From the NCBI GenBank assembly GCA_035461385.1, contig DATHVI010000005.1, positions 1 to 39,163 of the forward strand: a DNA stretch of 39,163 nucleotides, in the 5' to 3' direction. This document shows, in pieces, positions 31,746 through 39,163 of the stretch. Both the position numbers and the translations under genes were made by a program. Origin of the DNA: DATHVI01 sp035461385 (GTDB lineage: Bacteria; Actinomycetota; Thermoleophilia; Solirubrobacterales; 70-9). The notes below the pieces were generated by a model. It made no database searches. It had not been told where the DNA came from and saw only the letters and a list, made by a program, of their open reading frames with translations. Every line of letters begins with the position of its first letter. Position 1 is the stretch's first letter.

Positions 31746-33128
31746 ATGGCCGTGAGGATCAGGGTGGAGAGCGGGCGCCCCGCTCTGGGGGGTCGACCTT
31801 TCAAGCGGGCTCGGGCGGTGGCCTGCGTCGCGGTGCTGAGCCTGCTCACCGCCTCCGCAGCGGTCGCAGCGACCGGGGATCTCTTCCCACGCGGCTGCGT
31901 CGAGGACAGCGGCGGCTCGGAGGGCTGCGCGCGGTTTGCCCAGGGGCTCGCGGGCTCGAGCTCGATCGAGGTCAGCTCGGACGGTCGCTCGGTCTACGTG
32001 GTGGGCTTCGACGACAGCGCGATCGTCCACCTGCGCCGGAACCGCCGGAACGGCAGGCTGACGCCGGCCGGTTGCGTCGACGACGAGGGGTCCGCGGGTT
32101 GCCCTCGCGGGGTCAACGGGCTCGACGGGGCCGTCGACGTGGCGATCAGCGCCGACGGCCGCAACGTCTACACGGTCAGCTTTCGCGATGACGCGCTGCT
32201 CCACTTCAAGCGCCGGCCGCGCAGCGGCCACCTCCGGCTCGCGAACTGCATCGACGACGCCGGCATGGCGCCGGTCGACGACGTCTGCCCGGTCAGCGCC
32301 GACGGCATGTCCGGCCCCTCCGGGATTGCCCTAAGCGCCGACGGTCGCTCGCTCTACGTCGCTGCGTCGGTTGACAGCGCGATCGTCCGCTTTCAGCTCA
32401 ACCGCGGCGGGAAGCCGTTCCCGCGCGGCTGCATCGAGGACGACGACAAGCCCTTCTTCGACGACTGCCCGATCGACCGGCAGGGTCTTGCGGCGGCGAG
32501 CGACGTCGCGGTGCGGCCCGATGGCCGCTCGGTCTATGTCGCCTCGTTCAACGACGATGCGGTCACCTGGCTGCGGCGCAACCGCCGCAACGGCGCGCTG
32601 CGCCATCGCGGGTGCATCGACGACAATGACCCGCCGAGCGGCCCCGATGAGTGCGCCCGCTCTACGGACGGCCTCAGATCGGCGAACTCGGTGACTATCA
32701 GCCCGGACGGGCGCTACCTCTACGCCGGCACGACCAACGAGCTCACGATCGCGCGCTTCCGCCTCGGACGGCAGGGACGGCCGCTTCCCCGCGGCTGCGT
32801 CGAGGATCCCAACTCGGCCGAGGTCTGCCAGACGATGGCGAACGGGATCGGCCGGGCGGCCGATTTCGCAATCGACTCTCGCGGCCGGTCGTACTACTCC
32901 GCCGGTGTGCGGGCGATCGCGCCGTTCCAGCGCAGCCCGCGCTCCGGGGCCCTGTTCGGCCGGCCCTGCATCCAGGACGTCGGCTTGCCGCCGACCGGGA
33001 CGACGTGCCCACGCACCACCCGCGGCCTCGGCGGCGTCGGGGCCCTGGCTCTCTCTCCCGACGACCGCTGGCTCTACGCGGCCGCCGCGACCGACGGCGC
33101 CGTGGTCACCTTCCGCCGCCAGCGCTGA
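31746..33128 (+). CDS. Secreted seven-bladed beta-propeller with one cysteine pair per blade
   Basis: About 460 residues with an N-terminal signal peptide (ARAVACVAVLSLLTASAAVA). The mature part is seven repeats, each with a cysteine-bounded acidic loop (GCVEDSGGSEGC; GCVDDEGSAGC; NCIDDAG...C; GCIEDDDKPFFDDC; GCIDDNDPPSGPDEC; GCVEDPNSAEVC; PCIQDVGLPPTGTTC) followed by the propeller strand pattern SxDGRSVYVxSxxDxAI. The regular Cys pairs suggest a disulfide in each blade, suited to an extracellular protein; the acidic loops could bind Ca2+. It resembles lactonase/YVTN propellers, but no catalytic residues can be assigned. The true start may be GTG 31752 (see the -10 element). Confidence 0.85.
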   Translation: MAVRIRVESGRPALGGRPFKRARAVACVAVLSLLTASAAVAATGDLFPRGCVEDSGGSEGCARFAQGLAGSSSIEVSSDGRSVYVVGFDDSAIVHLRRNRRNGRLTPAGCVDDEGSAGCPRGVNGLDGAVDVAISADGRNVYTVSFRDDALLHFKRRPRSGHLRLANCIDDAGMAPVDDVCPVSADGMSGPSGIALSADGRSLYVAASVDSAIVRFQLNRGGKPFPRGCIEDDDKPFFDDCPIDRQGLAAASDVAVRPDGRSVYVASFNDDAVTWLRRNRRNGALRHRGCIDDNDPPSGPDECARSTDGLRSANSVTISPDGRYLYAGTTNELTIARFRLGRQGRPLPRGCVEDPNSAEVCQTMANGIGRAADFAIDSRGRSYYSAGVRAIAPFQRSPRSGALFGRPCIQDVGLPPTGTTCPRTTRGLGGVGALALSPDDRWLYAAAATDGAVVTFRRQR

Positions 33129-33285
33129 CGCCGGGACCGCGGCGCGATCTGGAGCCGCGTGAACATGGTCGTTAACGCGATCACGAGCGCAGATGCGAGA
33201 ACCCGCGCCCGCGCGCCTCGAGGGTCGCAAAGCCAGCCGACGGGTTTCCTCGGTCGGTGAACGTAACCCTGCCGGTCAATAGACA

Positions 33286-33313
33286 AACTTTTCCCGCAAT
33301 TTGCGAACTTTTC
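33286..33313 (+). repeat. Direct repeat in the 286-bp gap before the small secreted protein gene
   Basis: AACTTTTC occurs at 33286-33293 and again at 33306-33313, exactly 20 bp apart (two helical turns), in an AT-rich patch inside the 33129-33414 gap. Two same-face sites of this kind are typical of activator binding. The remainder of the gap shows no gene. Confidence 0.35.
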
Positions 33314-33414
33314 GGCGACCCGGCGTGACCCCGGCGTGATCGACGGCGCTTTCGAGAATCGCAGGGCGGAATCGCCGTCCTGCGTCCCGCAACGACCTAA
33401 CAGGAGGAGTGAGT

Positions 33415-33684
33415 ATGCGAACGATCAAGAGGGTGGTGGCGGTGGGCGCTCTCGCCGCCGGGCTCGGCTTGCCCGCCGGTACGGCGCTGGGCGCCTCCGA
33501 CGCCCAGCTGTGCGAGGCGGCCGGCGGCACCTACACCAAGGTCGGCTCCGTCTCGACCTGTGAGTTCCCGGTCGGCAACTCGCACAACGTCAAGACCGAG
33601 GACCAGAAGGGCAGCTTCAAGAGCTCCCATCCGGAGGGCTACATCAACCCCAGCGGTCACCGGCCGCCCGGCCAGCAGGGCTAG
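33415..33684 (+). CDS. Small secreted protein
   Basis: 89 residues. The signal peptide (MRTIKRVVAVGALAAGLGLP, then AGTALGA) is cleaved before SDAQLCEAAGG. The mature part of about 60 residues has two cysteines (QLCEAAGGTYTKVGSVSTC) that can pair and a Gly/Pro/His-rich tail. ATG 33415 has an excellent ribosome site (AGGAGGAG). No family recognised. A hairpin terminator follows. Confidence 0.75.
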   Translation: MRTIKRVVAVGALAAGLGLPAGTALGASDAQLCEAAGGTYTKVGSVSTCEFPVGNSHNVKTEDQKGSFKSSHPEGYINPSGHRPPGQQG

Positions 33685-33708
33685 CGGCCCCCAACCGGCA
33701 GACGTGAG

Positions 33709-33734
33709 CGAGGGCGCCCGCCAGGGCGCCCTCG
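33709..33734. terminator. Hairpin terminator
   Basis: A perfect 11-bp stem CGAGGGCGCCC and GGGCGCCCTCG with loop GCCA, 25 bases after the stop of the small secreted protein gene. There is no T-run; it may also stop the converging DUF3291 transcript. Confidence 0.6.
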
Positions 33735-33790
33735 TCGCTCCTCGGGCGGGGCACGGCAGACGAGCAGCCGAGCAGCCGACCGCCGCTCGT

Positions 33791-34291
33791 TCAGACCGAG
33801 CACGGGTCCGGGCGCCGGGCGACGGCGCCGACCGCAATCGGCTCGCCGTCGGGCCCGAAGCAGCGCTTGAACGTGAACGCCTGCGGCGTCGGGCCGCGGG
33901 TGCGGAGGTGATCGATCCGCTCCCGGCCGTCGGCAGGCGCCGGCAGTTCACCGGCCTGCACCCACCAGAGCGCGAGATGCGCCGCTGTCAGTCGCGTGAA
34001 CCACTCGCGCCGCCGGCGCATCACCTCGAGGTGGCGGCCGTCGTAGACGAACTGCCAGAGGGCGTCGATCGAGTCCCAGACCGAGAGGTTGATCAGGATC
34101 GACTCGTCCTCGAACGCCCGGATCGAGGTGGCGTCGCCGCTCTCGTCCTGAAGCCGCCAGACGAACCCGGGGGTCGAATCGGCGATCGCGTTGACGGGGT
34201 CGAGCAGGGCGACGAACTCGGCCAGGACTGGCGATTCGAGCGGCTCGTGGGGAACCGCGATGTTGACCTGGGCGAGGTGCCAGCCGTGCAC
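33791..34291 (-). CDS. DUF3291 domain protein
   Basis: 166 residues. MHGWHLAQVNIAVPHEPLES, the FVWRLQDESGDATSIRAFED region and NLSVWDSIDALWQFVYDGRH follow the DUF3291 pattern, a monooxygenase-like (ABM) fold of unknown activity. GTG 34291 is chosen because the family begins with W-H-L-A-Q-x-N and a -10 element is seven bases upstream; GTG 34300 is the longer alternative. Monocistronic. Confidence 0.82.
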   Translation of the reverse strand: MHGWHLAQVNIAVPHEPLESPVLAEFVALLDPVNAIADSTPGFVWRLQDESGDATSIRAFEDESILINLSVWDSIDALWQFVYDGRHLEVMRRRREWFTRLTAAHLALWWVQAGELPAPADGRERIDHLRTRGPTPQAFTFKRCFGPDGEPIAVGAVARRPDPCSV

Positions 34292-34298
34292 GCCGCCC

Positions 34299-34304
34299 AC
34301 TCTA
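34299..34304 (-). promoter_or_regulatory. -10 element (TAGAGT) of the DUF3291 gene
   Basis: TAGAGT on the minus strand lies seven bases before GTG 34291 and overlaps the alternative start at 34300, so the shorter start is favoured. Confidence 0.45.
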
Positions 34305-34400
34305 GTCGCCGCGGGATGCCGCTACCGCGATCCGCCCCGCTTCCGGGCTCGGGTGCGGTACGGTTCGCGCATCGGGGAACCAACCACTGCAGGGAGGAGA

Positions 34401-34820
34401 CTGAAGCGCACCGCGGTCGCCGTCCTGCTCGGTTCGCTTGCCGCCGCGGCGGCGATCGGAGCCGGCACGGCGGTGGCGCATCAGGTGTCGTTCCCAACCG
34501 ATGTCGACGTCCCGTTCGAGCTCGTGCCGCCGAGCGAGACCGGCGCCGGGCTGTTCGCCGGCCGGGTGACCTCCCCGCGCAGCGCCTGCCTCGCCGCCCG
34601 GACGGTCACGGCGATCGCCGTCCACGACGACGGCTCACGACGCGTCGTCGACCGGGCGCGGACGAGCGCGAACGGCGGCTTCGGGCTCAGGTTCGACGTC
34701 ACCGGCGTCGACTACGGGATCCTCAAGGTCGCTCGCAAGCGCTTCGGCCCGAAGGGCAAGCGCCACCGTCATGTCTGCAGGCCGGCGAGGATCAGCGGTC
34801 GGTCCGGGGGCGGGATGTGA
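34401..34820 (+). CDS. Small secreted KRHRHVC-family protein 1 (apparent CTG start)
   Basis: 139 residues if begun at CTG 34401. The signal peptide reads (M)KRTAVAVLLGSLAAAAAIG, cleaved near AVAHQVSF. The mature domain has GRVTSPRSACLAARTV, DGSRRVVDRARTS and KRFGPKGKRHRHVCR, shared with the next two paralogues. No ATG, GTG or TTG lies at the proper place; AGGGAGG stands just before CTG-AAG. GTG 34353 is in frame but lies upstream of the likely -10 (TACGGT, 34359-34364). The stop overlaps the next gene in GTGA. Two conserved cysteines probably form a disulfide. Confidence 0.65.
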   Translation: MKRTAVAVLLGSLAAAAAIGAGTAVAHQVSFPTDVDVPFELVPPSETGAGLFAGRVTSPRSACLAARTVTAIAVHDDGSRRVVDRARTSANGGFGLRFDVTGVDYGILKVARKRFGPKGKRHRHVCRPARISGRSGGGM

Positions 34821-35257
34821 GCGCTGACCCTGCTCGCACGGGTCTCCGGCGCGCCGGGATCGCGGCCTCGGTCGCGCTGCTCGCCGCCGCGCTCGCCCTG
34901 CTCGTCGTCGGACCGGGATCGGCGGACGCGCACAAGCGCTCGGTCGCGACCACGATCCTGTTCGGCGCCGGCGACGTGACCGACGACGACCAGGTGCTGT
35001 TCCTCGGCCGGGTCAAGGCGCCGGCACGGAGCTGCCGCGCGTTCCGGCCGGTGACGATGACCTTCGTCTACTCCGACGGCCGGCGGCGGGTCGACCGCGG
35101 CCCGACCAGCCGCAATGGCGCTTTCGCCCTCCTCGGCCCGTTCGACCCCGAGCCCGACCGCGTCGTCTTCCGCGCGCCGCGCAAGCGCTTCGCCCCGAAG
35201 GGCAAGCGCCACCGCCACGTCTGCCGCGGCGCGCGGCTGGTGCTGCCGATCAACTGA
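34817..35257 (+). CDS. Small secreted KRHRHVC-family protein 2
   Basis: 146 residues, starting at GTG 34817 inside the stop of the previous gene. The signal region (GIAASVALLAAALALLVVG) is cleaved near SADAHKRS. Mature motifs GRVKAPARSCRAFRPVTMTF, DGRRRVDRGPTSRNGAFALL and KRFAPKGKRHRHVCRGA match the neighbours. Translation is probably coupled to gene 1. Function unknown; a histidine directly after the signal peptide and the HRHVC end might bind metal. Confidence 0.75.
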   Translation: MSADPARTGLRRAGIAASVALLAAALALLVVGPGSADAHKRSVATTILFGAGDVTDDDQVLFLGRVKAPARSCRAFRPVTMTFVYSDGRRRVDRGPTSRNGAFALLGPFDPEPDRVVFRAPRKRFAPKGKRHRHVCRGARLVLPIN

Positions 35258-35388
35258 CCAGGCCTCGCGATGGCACCGGCCATGGGGCGACCGGGTTGGA
35301 CGGGCCCCCCAGGATCGCTTGCGGACCGCCGCCGGCTGGGATACCGTGCGCCCGTCGGCTGTCGTCCAGCACCACCCGGAGGCACAAC

Positions 35389-35781
35389 ACGAAGACGAGG
35401 ATCGCGCTCGCGCTCGCGGCAGTGACTGCGCTCGGGTTCGCCGCGACCCCCGCGAGCGCGCACAAGAATTCGTTCCCGACCGACGCTCAGGGGATCACCG
35501 GCGGGATTCAGCCCGATGGCCTGTTCCTCCTGCTCGGCCGCATCGTCTCGCCGAAGGACGCGTGCGAGGCCGATCGAACGGTGAAGATGATCTTCGTCCA
35601 CCAGGATGGCAGCCGCCGCGTCGCCGACCGGGCGCGGAGCAGCAGGCACGGGGCGTTCGCCCTCGGCGGTGACCCCACGAACGTGGACGCCGCCTTCCTC
35701 CGAGCGCCGCAGAAGCTCCTCGCGCGCAACAAGCGACACCGCCACGTCTGCCGGCCTGACGGCTTCGCCCTCGGCAGCTGA
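35389..35781 (+). CDS. Small secreted KRHRHVC-family protein 3 (apparent ACG start)
   Basis: 130 residues if begun at ACG 35389. The signal peptide (M)KTRIALALAAVTALGFAATP is complete and typical, cleaved near ASAHKNSF. Mature motifs are GRIVSPKDACEADRTVKMIF, DGSRRVADRARSSRHGAFAL and NKRHRHVCRPD. GGAGG lies six bases before ACG-AAG, the position of a normal start. The nearest in-frame standard start (TTG 35296) is upstream of the likely -10 (TACCGT, 35342-35347). Either a rare start codon, a start-codon mutation or a base error. Confidence 0.62.
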   Translation, partial: TKTRIALALAAVTALGFAATPASAHKNSFPTDAQGITGGIQPDGLFLLLGRIVSPKDACEADRTVKMIFVHQDGSRRVADRARSSRHGAFALGGDPTNVDAAFLRAPQKLLARNKRHRHVCRPDGFALGS

Positions 35782-35896
35782 GCCAGCTCTCATCGCGCGT
35801 CGACCACCGCTGGCGCGCGGCCCTCGAGCCGCCGCTCCGTAGCTCGAACTCCTCGTCGCGAACGAAGAGCTAGGAAGCTGGCGCCGTCGTGGCCGC

Positions 35897-36193
35897 TCAG
35901 AACCCGAGCGCGAACTTCGCGTCCTCGGTCATCATCTCCGGCGACCAGGGGGGGTCGAAGACCATCTTCGGGTGGACCCCGCCGACGTCGTCGATCTCGC
36001 CGACGAGCTCGCGCATCTGCTCGGTGACCTGGGGGCCGATCGGGCAGGCCGGGGTCGTGAGGGTGAAGGTGATGTAGACGTCCGAGTCCTCGATCTCGAC
36101 GTCGTAGACCAGGCCGAGGGAGACGAAATCGAGCCCGAGCTCGGGGTCGATCACCTCCTCGAGCGTCTCGTAGACCTCCTCTTCGGTGACCAT
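35897..36193 (-). CDS. SufT/MIP18-like metal-sulfur cluster assembly factor
   Basis: 98 residues of the DUF59 family: EEVIDPELGLDFVSLGLVYD, then TLTTPACPIGPQVTEQM with the conserved cysteine, and VFDPPWSPEMM. Such proteins help mature Fe-S proteins, often as SufT in suf operons. Here it stands alone, 34 kb from sufBD, with its own -10 element six bases before the ATG. An aromatic-acid degradation (PaaD) role is less likely without paa genes. Confidence 0.9.
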   Translation of the reverse strand: MVTEEEVYETLEEVIDPELGLDFVSLGLVYDVEIEDSDVYITFTLTTPACPIGPQVTEQMRELVGEIDDVGGVHPKMVFDPPWSPEMMTEDAKFALGF

Positions 36194-36199
36194 GCAACC

Positions 36200-36205
36200 A
36201 TCGTA
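36200..36205 (-). promoter_or_regulatory. -10 element (TACGAT) of the SufT-like gene
   Basis: TACGAT on the minus strand ends six bases before ATG 36193, again the leaderless spacing. Confidence 0.45.
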
Positions 36206-36285
36206 GCGGCGGCCGCCCCGAGATCGCCCCGACGCCCCCGCAGAACCGGCGCACCGGCGCGGCGCGGGTGGTTAGATCGCCGCAG

Positions 36286-38811
36286 ATGCCGGTTGCCACG
36301 AGCTTCACCCGCCGCGCGTCGCGCAGGCTGCTGGGGGCGGCGACGCTCGCCGCCGCGCTCGCCGCCGCGCTCGCGGCCCCGGGCGCCTCCGGCGCCGCCG
36401 AGACCACCACCGACGCCGTGCACGTCCCGCAAACTGCCGAGCGCTCGTGCCTCGACGGGGTTCGGCACGACCCGGCCGCTGCTCGGGTCCGGGGCGACTC
36501 CCCCGCCACCGCCGCCGTTTCCGCACAGCTCGAGGACGCCGGTGGGAGCTGGCAGCTCGCGGTCTTCGAGGCCGACGGCCGGATCGTCGCCGCCTCCGCC
36601 CATCCGGGCGGCGACCAAGTCGCCCAGGGATTCGCCACCCGCCCCGGCGAGCTCGTCGTCCAGGCCTGCCGCCGGTCGGGCGGCGACCCGTCCGCCCGGC
36701 TCGCGGTCGAGGTGGTCGAGCTCACCGAGCCGGCGCCACAGATGCAGGTGCTGAGGGTCGCGACCGCGGACGAGGCGACCGAGCCGCGGCTGCTCGGCCT
36801 CGGCCTCGACCTCACCGAGCACGGCGGCGAGGGGTTCGTCGATCTCGTCTCCCGCAGGCCGTCCGACCGGGCGCTGCTCGAAGCGAAGGGTTTCGACCTC
36901 GAGGTCCTCGAGCCGGACCTGCGGGCGACCAGCCCGCCGCCCGCGCCGCCGAGCGCAGCCGCCTGGCTGCGCCGGCTCTGCCCAGCGGGCGGACCGGGAC
37001 CTACCGGCGGCTGGTCGACTACAGCACCGAGCTGCAGGCGCTCGCCGACAGGCACCCGCGCCTCGTCCGCCACTTCACCCTCCCCCTGCGAACCTACGAG
37101 GGCCGGCCGGTCGAGGCGATCGAGGTTGCTCCCCGGGTCCGGCGCCGCGACGGCCGCCCGGTGTTCTTGCAGATGGGCGCCCACCATGCGCGCGAGTGGC
37201 CCTCCACCGAGCACACGATCGAGTTCGCGTACGAGCTGATCAACCGCTGGAAGGCGAGCGCAAGCCGATCCGCCGCCTGATGCGGCGCACCCGAGTGGTC
37301 TTCGTCCCAGTCGTGAACCCGGACGGGTTCAACGTCTCGCGCGAGGCCGGCGAGGCCGCCGGCGCGGCGGCGGGCCGTGACGCCCCGGGCGGCGAGGAGC
37401 TCGTCAACCTGCTGATCCCGTACGAGTACCAGCGCAAGAACTGCCGCTTCCTGCCCCCGCTCGAAGACCAGGGCGGATCCTGCACGCAGGTTCCGAACCT
37501 CGGCCTGACCCAGTTCGGGGTCGACCCGAACCGCAACTACGGCGGCTTCTGGGGCGGCCCCGGCGCCTCGGCGCCCGACTCGCTGCCGTTCGGGGCGACC
37601 GCGCAGGACTACCGGGGCCCTGGGCCATTCTCCGAGCCGGAGACCGAGAACGTGCGCCGGCTGGTCTCGCGCCGGCAGGTCGTGACGCTGATCACGAACC
37701 ACACCTACTCGAACCTCGTCCTGCGCCCACCCGGGCTCCAGTCCCAGGGCGCACCGCCCGACGAGCCGGTCTACAAGCGCCTCGGCGACGCGATGGCAGC
37801 CGAGAACGGCTACCTGAGCCAGCGCGCCTACGAGCTCTACGACACCTCGGGCACGACCGAGGACTGGAGCTACTACGCGACCGGCGGCCTCGGGTTCACG
37901 TTCGAGATCGGGCCCGACGCCTTCCACCCGTCGTTCGACGCCGCGGCGGCCGAATACACCGGCACGACCGAGGCGGTGGAGGCCGGCGGCGGCAACCGCG
38001 CCGCCTACCTCGCGGCGCTGCGAAGCACGGCTAACCGCAAGCGCCACTCGCTGATCCGCGGCCGGGCGCCGCGCGGCGCGATCCTGCGGCTGCGCAAGCG
38101 GTTCACCACCCCGAGCTCGCCGGTCCGCGACGGGAGCGGCGCCGAAGGTGACATGATCGAGCAGCGGGACCGCCTCGAGACCGTGCTCCGGGTTCGCCGC
38201 TCCGGTCGCTTCGCGTGGCATGTCAACCCGTCGACGCGCCCGCTCGTCGACCCCAGGCGCGACCTGCCCCAGCCACGCCCCGGCGAGCCGAGCGCGCCGC
38301 TCGACTTCGCCGGCAACGCGACGACCGCGACCCCGTGCGCCGACTTCGACAGCGAGAGCGCCTCCTGCTTCAACGACCACCCGTTCGAGGTCCCTCCGGA
38401 TCCGGGATCGACAACGGCCGGGCGACGGTGCGGATCGGTTGGGCCGAGCCGGTGAGCGACTGGGACCTGAAGGTGTTCCGCGACAGCGACGGCGACGGAA
38501 GCTCGGTCGGCGAGGCCGACCTCGTCGGCTCGTCGGGCGCGGCCCCGACGACGTCCGAGGAGACCACGTTCACGCCCCCGCCCGCGGGTGGCGAGTACGT
38601 GGCCCGGGTGATCAACTACGCCGCCGTCTCGCCTTACGAGGGGACGGTTACGTTCGCGAAGACGGAGTCGTCCGGGATCAGGCTGCGGCGCGAGCGCTGG
38701 ACGCTCACCTGCCGGCGCCGCGCCGCCGGCAAGGTGGCGGCGCGGCGCAAGCTGCACGTCGCCCGCGGCGGCAGCGTCCGCGTCGACCTGCGCCGCGCCT
38801 GCCGGCGGTAG
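36286..38811 (+). pseudogene. Secreted M14 zinc carboxypeptidase gene split by three frameshifts
   Basis: The gene starts at ATG 36286 with a signal peptide (RRLLGAATLAAALAAALAAP). Frame changes occur at about 36975, 37253 and 38404; each is repaired by adding one G. Read through, the product is about 840 residues: an N-terminal domain, the M14 catalytic domain, and a C-terminal beta domain. All M14 landmarks survive: zinc ligands in GAHHAREWPS, substrate residues in DPNRNYGGFWGG, third ligand in TNHTYSNLVLRPPG and catalytic Glu in FTFEIGPDAF. The end (WTLTCRRRAAGKVAARRKLH) is basic. Intact chemistry and uniform one-base losses point to a very recent inactivation or consensus errors; if the latter, this is one functional secreted peptidase. 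Confidence 0.85.
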
Positions 38812-38858
38812 GCGCGCGACGGGCGAAGCGCACAGGCCGGCCGCCGGCGCGCGGCGAC

Positions 38859-38864
38859 TAAGGT
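38859..38864 (+). promoter_or_regulatory. -10 element (TAAGGT) of fxsA
   Basis: TAAGGT lies eight bases before ATG 38873 with no ribosome site between. Confidence 0.45.
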
Positions 38865-38872
38865 TGTCGGCG

Positions 38873-39163
38873 ATGCCGGTCCTGGTCCTGCTGTTCATCG
38901 CCTTGCCGATCGTCGAGCTGCTGGTGGTGATCCAGGTCGCGCGCGGGATCGGCGTCGTCCCCACCCTCGCCCTGATCGTCTTCACCGCGATCGTCGGCGC
39001 GATCCTCCTTCGCTCGCAGGGCCGCGCCGCCTGGCGACGCTTCAACCTCGCCCTCGCCGAGGGGCGAGTCCCGGCGCGCGAGACCGCAGACGGGGCGATG
39101 ATCATCTTCGGCAGGGCCCTGCTCCTGACGCCGGGGTTCGTCACCGACGCCACCGGGCTGGCC
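38873..39163 (+). CDS. fxsA: FxsA family membrane protein (3' end outside window)
   Basis: The first 97 residues are visible: two hydrophobic segments (MPVLVLLFIALPIVELLVVI and LALIVFTAIVGAILLRSQG), then a soluble loop and FGRALLLTPGFVTDATGL, the FxsA signature. FxsA is a small membrane protein whose overproduction in E. coli counters phage T7 exclusion; its normal role is not settled. The frame is open to the window edge. Confidence 0.9.
   Translation, partial: MPVLVLLFIALPIVELLVVIQVARGIGVVPTLALIVFTAIVGAILLRSQGRAAWRRFNLALAEGRVPARETADGAMIIFGRALLLTPGFVTDATGLA

Noticed and set aside
34353..34400. GTG 34353 as the start of the first KRHRHVC-family gene
   Set aside because: It is in frame but would put 16 extra residues before a complete signal peptide and lies upstream of the probable -10 element; still possible if that element is wrong.

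Overview
The window is very GC-rich DNA with dense, mostly non-overlapping genes and frequent ATGA or GTGA stop/start overlaps. Gene content (SufB/SufD, a SARP-type regulator, CSLREA-type secreted proteins, a WS/DGAT wax-ester synthase, AC/GC-rich lipoproteins) and many promoters with a TANNNT element 6-9 bases before the start codon point to a chromosome of a high-GC actinobacterium. The secreted-protein repertoire looks most like Thermoleophilia (Solirubrobacterales and relatives); that placement is inference. I see no rRNA, tRNA, CRISPR, phage or insertion-sequence genes.

Layout. 1-2027: the end of sufB and all of sufD (Fe-S cluster assembly). 2078-5066: a patatin-like phospholipase and a secreted beta-helix protein. 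5098-9797 (minus): a complete metal ABC importer operon headed by its own DtxR/MntR-type repressor, with a 53-bp tandem duplication filling the gap before the ATPase gene. 9967-14551: a lipoprotein, then a second importer of ZnuABC type arranged around a divergent Fur/Zur regulator. 14599-16042: a YibE/F membrane protein and a 58-residue membrane protein. 16138-18948 (minus): an uncharacterised module of three membrane proteins and an anchored cupredoxin-like domain. 19107-22390: a cysteine-free thioredoxin-fold protein, a CDF metal exporter, a small membrane protein and ispH. 22476-26111: two tandem response regulators facing a histidine kinase that is coupled to an M28 lipoprotein peptidase. 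26147-30106: WS/DGAT, a small hypothetical protein and a SARP/hydrolase/cyclase fusion. 30153-31552: two broken genes (an RCC1/Ig secreted protein and an HD-GYP protein). 31746-35781: a seven-bladed propeller, small secreted proteins, a DUF3291 protein, and three tandem paralogues, two of which lack a normal start codon. 35897-39163: a SufT-like protein, an M14 carboxypeptidase split by three frameshifts, and the start of fxsA.

Two themes stand out. Transition-metal handling dominates 5-21 kb: two importers, two metal-sensing repressors, a CDF exporter and the cupredoxin module. Second, eight reading-frame breaks (one at 18.88 kb, the rest at 30.3-38.4 kb) are all repaired by adding one base to a short G or C run, so a reader must decide between gene decay and consensus error before trusting these genes. 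The most unusual local structure is the 53-bp duplication at 8015-8120, whose copies carry matching 18-codon frames chained by GTGA overlaps into the ATPase gene.
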